Shown here one piece after another: positions 24,601-39,600 of a stretch of 64,000 bases of DNA (its first letter is position 1; each line of letters begins with the position of its first letter). The notes beneath the pieces were generated by a model. The model saw nothing but the letters and a program-made list of their open reading frames with translations. It had not been told where the DNA came from and ran no database searches. The translations under genes and the position numbers were made by a program. Source of the stretch: Monodelphis domestica (lineage: Eukaryota; Chordata; Mammalia; Didelphimorphia; Didelphidae); the NCBI RefSeq assembly GCF_027887165.1, contig NC_077234.1, positions 169,172,388-169,236,387 of the forward strand, given 5' to 3'.

Positions 24601-27600
24601 TTAGGCAGTAGATATCTAAAATAATTTTTGGAGAAATTCTATTCTATTTGACAGAGGAACATTTCTTTTTCTATTTCCGTAGTATTTTTTTCAACCGTAT
24701 TCTCCAAGCACCTCTATTTTCCATTAATTTTATCTGTATTCTAAATGTCATTCTTTCTTTTTTGTACTACTAAACAACTCCAAATGAAGAATCAGCTCCA
24801 GCTCCCGGTAAGTAGCAGTCTTTATGTCAGCAATCATTCTTTCTTGTCTTCTTTTGTCCAATGGAAGTTGTCTCATATTCTAGAGCACATGAACACCTTC
24901 CTCCTTAAAGAAATCAACCAATGAGGCAATGGCTCATCATTAACAGAAAGGATCAATATTAAATATGGGGCATTCTCTCCTGCTATTGCTTATGCACCCG
25001 TTACTCATAATTCACAGGCACATAATTCACAATTGATCTCCTTTATTCTGGCCAGCATTTGTGACTAAGGAAGAGTTCCTACTGACCTCGACCAAAAATT
25101 TTGGCATTGTTCTTTTTAGTAAGCACAAGTTCAATCCCAAGAAAAAAGAGGCTTCTACTAGCAATTTCAGTATCTTCCAAAGGGTCATTGGCCTGACCAA
25201 GGGTCACAAAAAGTGATCAGTGCAATAGAAATCTCTTATGAATTTTGGGGAAATCCTCATTTAATTCACTGATTAACTTTTTTTACTGAATCATGTTGTT
25301 TCAAGCCTATTCTCCAAGCACCTGTATTTTCCATGAACTCCATCTCTCTTGACAACCCCTTACTTTCCTGTTTGTCTGTCTACACAGGTGCCCAAAAGCC
25401 ACTCTGAGCCAAAGATACCATAAATCCTTCAAAAGTCTTTCTTTCTTCTCTCCCTGTAGTTTCTGGGCTTGTCAACTTCTCTCATTCTGGGACCTTTGCC
25501 CATTCATCTTTTTGAAGACAACCACCCAGGAATAGTGTGTAATTGTGAATGAGTCTGCCCAAGGAGGAACTAGATAAGATGTTTCATTCTCTCTTTCCAA
25601 ACCATATGAATGATGAAATGAGGACAAATTATTTTAAATTGTTGTCCTTTGATAGCCCTTGTTTTGGATACAATTTTTCACTTTTTCGCGATTTCTCTTG
25701 TTCAACACTTTAATTGAAAAAAAAACTGTCTGGAAAAAATCAACCTATTATGTCCAATTTAATGACATTCAAGCTTCCAGAGAGATCAATACACTAAAGC
25801 AGTGGTCAAGCCAATGGAAATCATTAAAATTTTTGTGGAACCTCTGTTAGAATTCCCAGTATAACTTTTTTTTTATTTACATCATATTGCTTCAACCCTA
25901 TTATCCAAATACTGCTTTTTCAATCAATTCGACCCACATCATGGTTGTGATTCTCTCCTCTTGGTTTTTCTTCCCTGCAGCTGAAAACCAAGCGCCACAG
26001 CAATCTGCAGGTAAGTAGCAATGTTTATTTCTTCAATCATTGTTTCCTTTCTCCTTATTGTCCCAAGGAATGTGTCTGATATTCTAGAATACTTGGACAT
26101 TTTCCCTGTTCAAGAGAGCCACCAATGAATCAGTGGCTCATCTTTAACAGAAAGGATCAAGTTAATAGGGTGCATTCTCTCTTGCCATAGAGTATGTGTG
26201 GGGTACTAAGGCAAATAAATCAGAATTGCCATCCATTTTTTATGGCTACGATTTGTGGCTGGGAAATAGTTTCTCTTACCTTCCTTCCAAATTTTGGGGG
26301 TTTTCATCTTAGTGAATTCAGGTCCAATTGGGCAAAAAAGAGGCTTCAATTTACAATTTTACTAACTTGAAAGGTGTCCCCAGTTTGAACCAGATCCTCA
26401 ATACATGGTCAGGCAGTAGAAATCAATTATAAATTTTGGAGAAATTCTATTCTCATTGACTGAGGAACATTTCTTTTTCTATTTATGTCATATTTTTCAA
26501 CTCTATATTCTCTAAGCACCTCCATTTTCCATTAATTTTATCCATATTCTAAATGTCATTCTTTATTTTTTGTGCTACTAAACAACAATGCCAAATAAAG
26601 AACCAGCTCCAGCTCCAGCTCCTGGTAAGTAGCAGTTTTTATGTCTGCAGTCATTCTTTCCTGGCTTCTTATTATCCAAAGGAAGTTGTCTGACATTCTA
26701 GAGCACTTGAACACTTTCTACCTTAAGGAAATCAACCAATGAATCAGTGGCACATCTGTAACAGAACCTATCAAGTTAAGAGGGAATATTCTCACTTGCC
26801 ATAGTATATGTATGGGGTAAACAGCCAAATAATCCAGAATTGCATCCATTTTTCTGGCTAAAATTTGGAGCTGGGGAATAGTTTGTCTTATCTTCCATTC
26901 AAATTTTGGGGGATTTTCTTCTTATTGAAGCAGGTTTAATTGGGCAAAAAAGAGACTTCAATTTGCCATTTTGCTAAGTTGAAAGGTGTCCCCAGTTTGA
27001 ACAAGAGCCACAAGACTTGGTCAGGCAGTAGAAATCAATCACAAATTTCGGAGAAAATCTATTCTATTTGACAGGGGAACATTTCTTTTTTTATTTCCAT
27101 CATATTTTTTCAACCATATTCTCCAAGCACCTCTTTTTTCCATTAATTTTATCTGTATTCTAAATGACACTCTTTCTTTTTTGTTCTACTAAACAACAAC
27201 TCCAAATGAAGAACCAGCTCCAGCTCCTGGTAAGTAGCAGCCTTTCTGTCGGCAATCATTCTTTCCTGTCTTCTTATTGTCCAAAGGAAGTTGTTTCACA
27301 TTCTAGAACACTGGAAAACTTTCTTCCTTAAAGAAATCAACCAATGAATCAGAGGCTCATCATTAACAGAAAGGATCAATATTAAATACGTGGTATTCTC
27401 TCCTGCCATTGCTTATGCACCAGTTACTCAGGCACATAATTCACAATTGGTCTCCTTTATTCTGGCCAGCATTTGTGACTAAGAAAGTGTTTCTATTGAC
27501 TTCGATCAAAATTTTTGGCATTGTTCTTTTAGTAAGCACAAGTTCAACCATAGAAAAAAGTGGCTTCTACTAGCAATTTCAGTATCTTCCAAAGGGTCAT

Positions 27601-30600
27601 CCCTGTGACCAAGGGTCACAAAACTTGGTCAAGGCAGTGGATATCTCTTCCAAATTTTGGGGAAATTCTCATTTTATTCACTAAATAACTTTTTTTTCTA
27701 GTGAATTATGTTGTTTCAACCCTATTATCCAAGCACCTCTATTTTCTATTAATTCCATCTCTCTTGACAACCCCTTACTTTCTTATTTATCTGTCTACAC
27801 ACCTGCCCAAAACCCACTCTTAGCCGGTTACCATAAATCCTTCAAAAGTCTTTCTTTCCTCTCATCCTGTCATTCCTGGGCTTGTCCACTTCTCTCTTTC
27901 TAGAAACTTTCCCCATTCATCTTCTTAAACCCAGGAATAGTGGCCAATGTTGAATGCGTCTACCCAAGTAAGAAGTCGATAAGATGCTTTATTAACTTTT
28001 TCCAAAGCATATGAATGTTTTAATGAGGACAAATAATTTTAAATTGCTGTCCTTTGATAGTCCTTGTTATGGATAGAATTTTTCTCTTAGTTTCCTTTTT
28101 CGTAATTTCTCTTGTTCAACACTTTAATGGAAAAAAAAAAACCTGTATGGAAAAATCTACCTATTATGTTCAATTTAACTGATATTCAAGTTTCATGAGA
28201 GAGAACAATACACAAAGGCGGTGGTCAAGCCAACAGATATAATTTACAAATTTCATGGAACCTCTGTTAGTATTCCCAGCATAACTTTTTTTTCTTTTAT
28301 TTATATCATATTGCTTCAACTCTATTCTCCAAATGCCTCTTTTTCAATCAATTCGACCCACATCATGGTTGTGATTCTCTCCTCTTGGTTTTTCTTCCCT
28401 GTAGCCGAAAACCAAGAACCACAGCAATCTGCAGGTAAGTAGCGGTCTTTATTGCTTCAATCATTGTTTCCTTTCTCCTCACTGTCCCCAGGAAATGTCT
28501 GATATTCTAGAACACTTGGACATTTTCCCTGTTCAAGAGAGCCACCAATGAATCAGTGGCTCATCTTTAACAGAAAGGATCAAGTTAATAGGGTACATTC
28601 TCTCTTGCCATAGACTATGTGTGGGGTACTAAGGCAAATAAATCAGAATTGCCATCCATTTTTTATGGCTACGATTTGTGGCTGGGAAATAGTTTCTGTT
28701 ACCTTCTATCCAAATTTTGGGGCTTTTTCTTCTTAGTGAATTCAGGTTCAATTGGGCCAAAAAGAGGCTTCAGTTTGCAATATTAATAATTTAAAGGTGT
28801 CCCCAATTTGAACAAGAACCAAGAAATCAATTATAAATTTTGGAGAAATTCTATTTATTTTGACCGAGAAACATTTCTTTTTCTATTTACATCGTATTGT
28901 TTCAATGATATTCTCCAATGACCTCTATTTTCAATTAATTTATCCATATTCTAAATGTCATTCTTTCTTTTTTTTTCCTACTAAACAACAACTCCAAATA
29001 AAGAACCAGCTCCAGCTCCAGCTCCCGGTAAGTAGCAGTCTTTATGTTGGCAGTCATTCTTTCCGGGGTTCTTATTGTCTAAAGGAAGTTGTCTGACATT
29101 CTAGAGCACTTGAACACTTTCTTCCTTAATGAAATCAACTGATTAATCAGTGGCACATCTTTAACAGAAAAGATCAAGTTAATAGGGAGTATTCTCACTT
29201 GCCATAGCATATGAATGGGGTACTCAGGAAAATAATACAGAATTGCCATCCATTTTTCAGGCTCAGATTTGGGGCTGGGCAATAGATTCTCTTACCTTCC
29301 ATCCAAAGTTTTGTTTTTTTTTTTTTCATACTGAAAGATCGTTCAATTGGTCAAAAAAGAGGCTTCAATTTGCCACTTTGCTAAGTTGAAAGGTGTCCCC
29401 AGTTTGAACAAGAGCCACAAGACTTGGTCAGGCAGTAGAAATCAATTATAAATTTTGGAGAAATTCTATTCTATTCCACAGAGGAACATTTCTTTTTCTA
29501 TTTCTGTAGTATTTTTTCAACCGAATTCTCCAAGCAGAATTTTATCTATATTCTAAATGTCATTCTTCCTTTTTTTTTTACTACTAAACAACAACAACTC
29601 CAAATGAAGAACCAGCTCCAGCTCCCGGTAAGTAGCAGTCTTTTTGCCCGCAATCATTCTTTCCTGTCTTCTTATTGTCCAAAGGAAGTTGTCTCTCATT
29701 CTAAAATATTTGAACACTATCTGCCTTCAAGAAATCAACCAATGAATCTGTGGCTCATCATTAACAAAAAGGATCAATATTAAATATGTGGTATTCTCTC
29801 CTGCCATTGCTTCTGCACTGGTTACTCAAGCACATAATTCACAATTGGTCTCCTTTATTCTGGTCAGAATCTGTGACTAAGGAAGAGTTCCTACTGACTT
29901 CAATCAAAAATTTTGGCATTGTTCTTTTTAGTAAGCACAAGTTCAATCCCGAGAAAACAGAGGCTTCTCCTAGCACTTTCAGTATCTTCCAAAGGGTCAT
30001 CCCTGCGACCAAGGGTCACAAAAAGTGGTCAGGGCTGTAGAAATCTCTTACAAGTTCTGGGGAAATCCTCATTTTTTTCACTGATTTACTTTTTCCTACT
30101 GAATCATGTTGTTTCAACCTTATTCTCCAAGCACCTCTATTCTCCATTAACTCCATCTCTCTTGATAACTCCTTGCTTTCCTGTTTGTCTGGCTACACAG
30201 CTGCCCAAAAGCCACTCTTAGCCGAAGTTACCATAAATCCTCCAAAAGTCTTTCTTTCCACTCTTCCTGTCATTCCTGGGCTTGTCCACTTCTCTCTTTC
30301 TAGAAACTTTCCCCATTCATCTTCTTAAACCCAGGAATAGTGGCCAATGTTGAATGAGTCTGCCCAAGTAGGAAGTCGATAAGATGCTTCATTCTCTCTT
30401 TCCAAGGCATATAAATGCTGAAATGAGGACAAATAATTTCAGTTTACTGTCCTTTGCTAGACCTTGTTTTGGTCACAATTTTTCTCTTAGTTTCCTTTTT
30501 CCTCATTTCTCTTGTTCAGTGCTTTAATGGCAAAAAAAACCTGTCTGGAGAAAATCAACCTTTTATATTCAATTTTACTAACATTCTAGCTTCCTGAGAG

Positions 30601-33600
30601 AGAACAATATGAAAGGCAGTGGTCAAGCCAATAGAAATCATTTACAAATTTCATGGAACCTCTGTTAGTATTCCCAGCATAACTTTTTTTTTATTTACAT
30701 CATACTGTTTCAACCTTTTTCTCCAAATGCCTCTTTTTCAATCAATTCGACCCACATCATGGTTGTGATTCTCTCCTCTTGGTTTTTCTTCCCTGCAGCT
30801 GAAAACCAAGCACCACAGCAATCTGCAGGTAAGTAGCAGTTTTATTTCTTCAATCATTGTTTCCTTTCTCATTATTGTCCCCAGGAAGGTGCCTCCCATT
30901 CTAGAATACTTGGACATTTCTGTCTTTCAAGATAGCCACCAATGAATCATTGGCTCATCTTTAACAGAAAGGATCAATTAATACCGAGCATTCTCTCTTC
31001 CCATAGCATATGTGTGGGCTACTCAGGATAATAAATCAGAATTGCCATCTTAGATTTGGGGTTGGGGAATACTTTCTGTTACCTTCCATCCAAATTATGG
31101 GGCGTTTTCTTCTCAGTGAAGGCAGGTTCAATGGGGTAAAAAAGCGGCTTCAATTTGCAATTTTTCTAACATGAAAGGTGTCCCCAGTTTGAACAAGAGC
31201 CACAATATTTGGTTAGGCAATAGAAATTATTTATAAATTTTGGAGAAATTCTATTCTAATTGACTGAGGAACATTTATTTTTCGATTTACGTCCTATTGT
31301 TTCAAAGATATTCTCCAAGAGCCTCTACATTGCAAGAATTTTATCAATAATCTAAATGTCATTCTTTCTTTTTTGTACTACTAAACAACAACTCCAAATG
31401 AAGAACCTGCTCCAGCTCCAGCTCCAGCTCCCGGTAAGTAGCAGTCTTTCTGTCCATCAGTCAATCTTTCCTGTATTCTTATTGTCCAAAAGGTGTTGTC
31501 TCTCATTGTAGAACACTTGAACACTTTTTTTCCTTAAAGAAAGCAACCAATGAATCAATGGCTAATTATTAATAGAAAGGATCAAGTTAATAGGGAGTAT
31601 TCTCACTTTCCATAGAGTATGCATGGTGTACACAGGCAAATAATCCAGAATTGCCATCCATTTTTCAGGCTCAGATTTGGGGCTGGGCAATAGATTCTCT
31701 TACCTTCTATCCAAAATTGGGGGGGGGGTTCTTCTTAGTAAATGAAGGTTTAATGGGGCAAAAAAGAGGCTTCAATTTGCCATTTTGCTAAGTTGAAAGG
31801 TGTCCCCAGTTTGAACAAGAGCCACAAGACTTGGTCAGGCAGTAGAAATCAATTATAAATTTTGGAGAATTCTATTCTATTCCACAGAGGAACATTTCTT
31901 TTTCTATTTCTGTAGTATTTTTTCAACCTTATTCTCCAAGCATCTCTATTTTCCATTAACTCCATCTCTCTTGACAACTCCTTGCTTTCCTGTTTGTCTG
32001 GCTACACAGCTGCCCAAAAGCCACTCTGAGCCACAGTTACAGTAAATCCTTCAAAACTCTTTCTTTCTTCTCTCCCTGTAGTTTCTGGGCTTGTCAACTT
32101 CTCTCATTCTAGGACCTTTGCCCATTCATCTTCTTGAAGACAACCACCCAGGAATAGTGTGTAATTGTGAATGAGTCTGCCCAAGTAGGAAGTCAATAAG
32201 ATGCTTCATTCTCACTTTCCAACGCATATAAATGCTGAAATGAGGACAAATAATTTCAGTTTACTGTCCTTTGCTAGACATTGTTTTGGTTACAATTTTT
32301 CTCTTAGTTTCTTTTTCCTCATTTCTCTTGTTCAACACTTTGGGGAAAAAAAAAAACCTGTCTGGAGGAAATCAGCCTATTATGTTCAATTTAACTGACA
32401 TTCTAGCTCACTGAGAGAACAATATGAAAGGCAGTGGTCAAGCCAATAGAAATCATTTACAAATTTCATGGAACCTCTGTTAGTATTCCCAGCATAAGTT
32501 TTTTTTTTATTTACATCATACTGGTTCAACCTTTTTCTCCAAATGCCTCTTTTTCAATCAATTCGACCCACATCATGGTTGTGATTCTCTCTTCTTGGTT
32601 TTTCTTCCCTTCAGCTGAAAACCAAGAACCACAGCAATCTGCAGGTAAGTAGCAGTCTTTATTGCTTCAATCATTGTTTCCTTTCTCCTTACTGTCCCCA
32701 GGAAATGCCTGATATTCTAGAACACTTGGACATTTTCCCTGTTCAAGAGAGCCACCAATGAATCAGTGGCTCATCTTTAACAGAAACGATCAAGTTAATA
32801 GGGTACATTCTCTCTTGCCATAGAGTATGTGTGGGGTACTAAGGAAAATAAATCAGAATTGCCATCCATTTTTTATGGATACGATTTGTGGCTGGGAAAT
32901 AGTTTCTGTTACCTTCTATCCAAATTTTGGGGCTTTTTCTTCTTAGTGAATTCAGGTTCAATTGGGCCAAAAAGAGGCTTCAATTTGCAATATTAATAAT
33001 TTAAAGGTGTCCCCAATTTGAACAAGAACCAAGAAATCAATTATAAATTTAGGAGAAATTCTATTTATATTGACCGAGAAACATTTCTTTTTCTATTTAC
33101 ATTATATTGTTTCAATGATATTCTCCAATGACCTCTATTTTCAATTAATTTCATCCATATTCTAAATGCCATTCTTTCTTTTTTTTTCTACTAAACAACA
33201 ACTCCAAATAAAGAACCAGCTCCAGCTCCAGCTCCTGGTAAGTAGCAGTCTTTATGTTGGCAGTCATTCTTTCCTGTCTTCTTATTGTCTAAAGGAAGTT
33301 GTCTGACATTCTAGAGCACTTGAACACTTTCTTCCTTAATGAAATCAACTGATTAATCAGTGGCACATCTTTAACAGAAAAGATCAAGTTAATAGGGAGT
33401 ATTCTCACTTGCCATAGCATATGAATGGGGTACTCAGGAAAATAATACAGAATTGCCATCCATTTTTCAGGCTCAGATTTGGGGCTGGGCAATAGTTTCT
33501 CTTACCTTCCATCCAAAGTTTTGGGGTTTTTTTTTTCATACTGAAAGATCATTCAATCAGTCAAAAAAGAGGCTTCAATTTGCCATTTTGCTAAGTTGAA

Positions 33601-36600
33601 AGGTGCCCCAGTTTGAACAAGAGCCACAAATGTGCTCAGGGAGTAGAAATCAATTATAAATTTTGGAGAAATTCTATTCTATTCCACAGAGGAACATTTC
33701 TTTTTCTATTTCTGTAGTATTTTTTCAACCGAATTCTCCAAGCACATCTATTTTCCATTCATTTTATCTATATTCTAAATGTCATTCTTCCTTATTTTTT
33801 TACTACTAAACAACAACTCCAAATGAAGAACCAGCTCCAGCTCCCGGTAAGTAGCAGTCTTTTTGCCTGCAATCATTCTTTCCTGTCTTCTTATTGTCCA
33901 AAGGAAGTTGTCTCTCATTCTAAAACACTTGAACACTTTCTTCCTTCAAGAAATCAACCAATGAATCTGTGGCTCATCATTAACAAAAAGGATCAATATT
34001 AAATATGTGGTATTCTCTCCTGCCATTGCTTCTGCACTGGTTACTCAAGCACACAATTCACAATTGGTCTCCTTTATTCTGGTCAGAATCTGTGACTAAG
34101 GAAGAGTTCCTACTGACTTCAATCAAAAATTTTGGCATTGTTCTTTTTAGTAAGCACAAGTTCAATCCCAAGAAAAAAGAGGCTTCTACTAGCAATTTCA
34201 GTATCTTCCAAAGGGTCATCCCTGCGACCAAGGGTCACAAAAAGTGGTCAGGGCTGTAGAAATCTCTTACAAGTTCTGGGGAAATCCTCATTTTTTTCAC
34301 TGATTTACTTTTTCCTACTGAATCATGTTGTTTCAACCTTATTCTCCAAGCACCTCTATTCTCCATTAACTCCATCTCTCTTGACAACTCCTTGCTTTCC
34401 TGTTTGTCTGGCTACACAGCTGCCCAAAAGCCACTCTTAGCCGAAGTTACCATAAATCCTCCAAAAGTCTTTCTTTCCACTCTTCCTGTCATTCCTGGGC
34501 TTGTCCACTTCTCTCTTTCTAGAAACGTTCCCCATTCATCTTCTTAAACCCAGGAATAGTGGCCAATGTTGAATGAGTCTGCCCAAGTAGGAAGTCGATA
34601 AGATGCTTCATTCTCTCTTTCCAAGGCATATAAATGCTGAAATGAGGACAAATAATTTCAGTTTATTGTCCTTTGCTAGACCTTGTTTTGGTTACAATTT
34701 TTCTCTTAGTTTCCTTTTTCCTCATTTCTCTTGTTCAGTACTTTAATGGCAAAAAAACAAACAAAAAAAAAACCTGTCTAGAAAAAATCAACCTATTATG
34801 TTCAATTTAACTGACATTCAAGCTTCCTGAGAGAGAACAATATGAAAGGCAGTGGTCAAGCCAATAGAAATCATTTACAAATTTCATGGAACCTCTGTTA
34901 GTATTCCCAGCATAACTTTTTTTTTATTTACATCATACTGCTTCAACCTTTTTCTCCAAATGCCTCTTTTTCAATCAATTCGACCCACATCATGGTTGTG
35001 ATTCTCTCCTCTTGGTTTTTCTTCCCTGCAGCTGAAAACCAAGCACCACAGCAATCTGCAGGTAAGTAGCAGTTTTATTTCTTCAATCATTGTTTCCTTT
35101 CTCATTATTGTCCCCAGGAAGGTGCCTCCCATTCTAGAATACTTGGACATTTCTGTCTTTCAAGATAGCCACCAATGAATCATTGGCTCATCTTTAACAG
35201 AAAGGATCAATTAATACCGAGCATTCTCTCTTCCCATAGAGTATGGGTGGCGTACTCAGGATAATAAATCAGAATTGCCATCTATTTTTCTAGCTAAGAT
35301 TTAGGGTTGGGGAATAGTTTCTGTTACCTTCCATCCAAATTATGGGGGGTTTCTTCTTAGTGAAGGCAGGTTCAATGGGGTAAAAAAGAGGCTTCAATTT
35401 GCAATTTTTCTAACATGAAAGGTGTCCCCAGTTTGAACAAGAGCCACAATATTTGGTTAGGCAATAGAAATTATTTATAAATTTTGGAGAAATTCTATTC
35501 TAATTGACTGAGGAACATTTATTTTTCGATTTACGTCCTATTGTTTCAAAGATATTCTCCAAGAGCCTCTACATTGCAAGAATTTTATCAATAATCTAAA
35601 TGTCATTCTTTCTTTTTTGTACTACTAAACAACAACTCCAAATGAAGAACCTGCTCCAGCTCCAGCTCCAGCTCCCGGTAAGTAGCAGTCTTTCTGTCCA
35701 TCAGCCAATCTTTCCTGTATTCTTATTGTCCAAAAGGTGTTGTCTCTCATTGTAGAACACTTGAACACTTTTTTTCCTTAAAGAAAGCAACCAATGAATC
35801 AATGGCTAATTATTAATAGAAAGGATCAAGTTAATAGGGAGTATTCTCACTTTCCATAGAGTATGCATGGTGTACACAGGCAAATAATCCAGAATTGCCA
35901 TCCATTTTTCAGGCTCAGATTTGGGGCTGGGCAATAGATTCTCTTACCTTCTATCCAAAATTGGGGGGGGGGGGTTCTTCTTAGTAAATGAAGGTTTAAT
36001 GGGGCAAAAAAGAGGCTTCAATTTGCCATTTTGCTAAGTTGAAAGGTGTCCCCAGTTTGAACAAGAGCCACAAGACTTGGTCAGGCAGTAGAAATCAATT
36101 ATAAATTTTGGAGAAATTCTATTTATATTGACCGAGAAACATTTCTTTTTCTATTTACATCATATTGTTTCAATGATATTCTCCAATGACCTCTATTTTC
36201 AATTAATTTCATCCATATTCTAAATGCCATTCTTTCTTTTTTTTTTCTACTAAACAACAACTCCAAATACAGAACCAGCTCCAGCTCCAGCTCCTGGTAA
36301 GTAGCAGTCTTTATGTTGGCAGTCATTCTTTCCTGTCTTCTTATTGTCTAAAGGAAGTTGTCTGACATTCTAGAGCACTTGAACACTTTCTTCCTTAATG
36401 AAATCAACTGATTAATCAGTGGCACATCTTTAACAGAAAAGATCAAGTTAATAGGGAATATTCTCACTTGCCATAGCATATGAATGGGGTACTCAGGAAA
36501 ATAATACAGAATTGCCATCCATTTTTCAGGCTCAGATTTGGGGCTGGGCAATAGATTCTCTTACCTTCCATCCAAAGTTTTGGGTTTTTTTTTTCTTACT

Positions 36601-39600
36601 GAAAGATCATTCAATCGGTCAAAAAAGAGGCTTCAATTTGCCATTTTGCTAAGTTGAAAGGTGTCCCCAGTTTGAACAAGAGCCACAAGACTTGGTCAGG
36701 CAGTAGAAATCAATTATAAATTTTGGAGAAATTCTATTCTATTCCACAGAGGAACATTTCTTTTTCTATTTCTGTAGTATTTTTTCAACCTTATTCTCCA
36801 AGCATCTCTATTTTCCATTAACTCCATCTCTCTTGACAACTCCTTGCTTTCCTGTTTGTCTGGCTACACAGCTGCCCAAAAGCCACTCTGAGCCACAGTT
36901 ACAGTAAATCCTTCAAAACTCTTTCTTTCTTCTCTCCCTGTAGTTTCTGGGCTTGTCAACTTCTCTCATTCTAGGACCTTTGCCCATTCATCTTCTTGAA
37001 GACAACCACCCAGGAATAGTGTGTAATTGTGAATGAGTCTGCCCAAGTAGGAAGTCAATAAGATGCTTCATTCTCACTTTCCAACGCATATAAATGCTGA
37101 AATGAGGACAAATAATTTCAGTTTACTGTCCTTTGCTAGACATTGTTTTGGTTACAATTTTTCTCTTAGTTTCTTTTTCCTCATTTCTCTTGTTCAACAC
37201 TTTGGGGAAAAAAAAACCTGTCTGGAGGAAATCAACCTATTATGTTCAATTTAACTGACATTCTAGCTCACTGAGAGAACAATATGAAAGGCAGTGGTCA
37301 AGCCAATAGAAATCATTTACAAATTTCATGGAACCTCTGTTAGTATTCCCAGCATAAGTTTTTTTTTTTATTTACATCATACTGGTTCAACCTTTTTCTC
37401 CAAATGTCTCTTTTTCAATCAATTCGACCCACATCATGGTTGTGATTCTCTCTTCTTGGTTTTTCTTCCCTTTAGCTGAAAACCAAGAACCACAGCAATC
37501 TGCAGGTAAGTAGCAGTCTTTATTGCTTCAATCATTGTTTCCTTTCTCCTTACTGTCCCCAGGAAATGCCTGATATTCTAGAACACTTGGACATTTTCCC
37601 TGTTCAAGAGAGCCACCAATGAATCAGTGGCTCATCTTTAACAGAAAGGATCAAGTTAATAGGGTACATTCTCTCTTGCCATAGAGTATGTGTGGGGTAC
37701 TAAGGAAAATAAATCAGAATTGCCATCCATTTTTTATGGATACGATTTGTGGCTGGGAAATAGTTTCTGTTACCTTCTATCCAAATTTTGGGGCTTTTTC
37801 TTCTTAGTGAATTCAGGTTCAATTGGGCCAAAAAGAGGCTTCAATTTGCAATATTAATAATTTAAAGGTGTCCCCAATTTGAACAAGAACCAAGAAATCA
37901 ATTATAAATTTAGGAGAAATTCTATTTATATTGACCGAGAAACATTTCTTTTTCTATTTACATCATATTGTTTCAATGATATTCTCCAATGACCTCTATT
38001 TTCAATTAATTTCATCCATATTCTAAATGCCATTCTTTCTTTTTTATTTCTACTAAACAACAACTCCAAATAAAGAACCAGCTCCAGCTCCAGCTCCTGG
38101 TAAGTAGCAGTCTTTATGTTGGCAGTCATTCTTTCCTGTCTTCTTATTGTCTAAAGGAAGTTGTCTGACATTCTAGAGCACTTGAACACTTTCTTCCTTA
38201 ATGAAATCAACTGAATTAATCAGTGGCACATCTTTAACAGAAAAGATCAAGTTAATAGGGAGTATTCTCACTTGCCATAGCATATGAATGGGGTACTCAG
38301 GAAAATAATACAGAATTGCCATCCATTTTTCAGGCTCAGATTTGGGGCTGGGCAATAGATTCTCTTACCTTCCATCCAAAGTTTTGGGTTTTTTTTTTCT
38401 TACTGAAAGATCATTCAATCGGTCAAAAAAGAGGCTTCAATTTGCCATTTTGCTAAGTTGAAAGGTGTCCCCAGTTTGAACAAGAGCCACAAGACTTGGT
38501 CAGGCAGTAGAAATCAATTATAAATTTTGGAGAAATTCTATTCTATTCCACAGAGGAACATTACTTTTTCTATTTCTGTAGTATTTTTTCAACCGAATTC
38601 TCCAAGCACCTCTATTTTCCATTAATTTTATCTATATTCTAAAAGTCATTCTTCCTTTTTTTTACTACTAAACAACAACTCCAAATGAAGAACCAGCTCC
38701 AGCTCCCGGTAAGTAGCAGTCTTTTTGCCTGCAATCATTCTTTCCTGTCTTCTTATTGTCCAAAGGAAGTTGTCTCTCATTCTAAAACACTTGAACACTT
38801 TCTTCCTTCAAGAAATCAACCAATGAATCTGTGGCTCATCATTAACAAAAAGGATCAATATTAAATATGTGGTATTCTCTCCTGCCATTCCTTATGCACT
38901 GGTTACTCAAGCACATAATTCACAATTGGTCTCCTTTATTCTGGTCAGAATCTGTGACTAAGGAAGAGTTCCTACTGACTTCAATCAAAAATTTTGGCAT
39001 TGTTCTTTTTAGTAAGCACAAGTTCAATCCCAAGAAAAAAGAGGCTTCTACTAGCAATTTCAGTATCTTCCAAAGGGTCATCCCTGCGACCAAGGGTCAC
39101 AAAAAGTGGTCAGGGCTGTAGAAATCTCTTACAAGTTCTGGGGAAATCCTCATTTTTTTCACTGATTTACTTTTTCCTACTGAATTATGTTGTTTCAACC
39201 TTATTCTCCAAGCACCTCTATTCTCCATTAACTCCATCTCTCTTGACAACTCCTTGCTTTCCTGTTTGTCTGGCTACACAGCTGCCCAAAAACCACTCTT
39301 AGCCGAAGTTACCATAAATCCTTCAAAAGCCTTTCTTTCCACTCTTCCTGTCATTCCTGGGCTTGTCCACTTCTCTCTTTCTAGAAACTTTCCCCATTCA
39401 TCTTCTTAAACCCAGGAATAGTGGCCAATGTTGAATGAGTCTGCCCAAGTAGGAAGTCGATAAGATGCTTCATTCTCTCTTTCCAAGGCATATAAATGCT
39501 GAAATGAGGACAAATAATTTCAGTTTACTGTCCTTTGCTAGACATTGTTTTGGTTACAATTTTTCTCTTAGTTTCCTTTTTCATCATTTCTCTTGTTCAG

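Larger units (their letters stand above)
29610..33828 (+). repeat. Higher-order repeat copy 1 (4219 bp, one monomer short)
   Basis: Measured from class-B exon start to the next equivalent one. The order is B18, C, A, B30, C, A(Glu), B24. One B24 monomer found in the other copies is absent, which explains the ~630-bp shortfall. Confidence 0.8.
33829..38690 (+). repeat. Higher-order repeat copy 2 (4862 bp)
   Basis: Full 8-slot order: B18, C, A, B30, B24, C (stop form), A(Glu), B24. Confidence 0.85.
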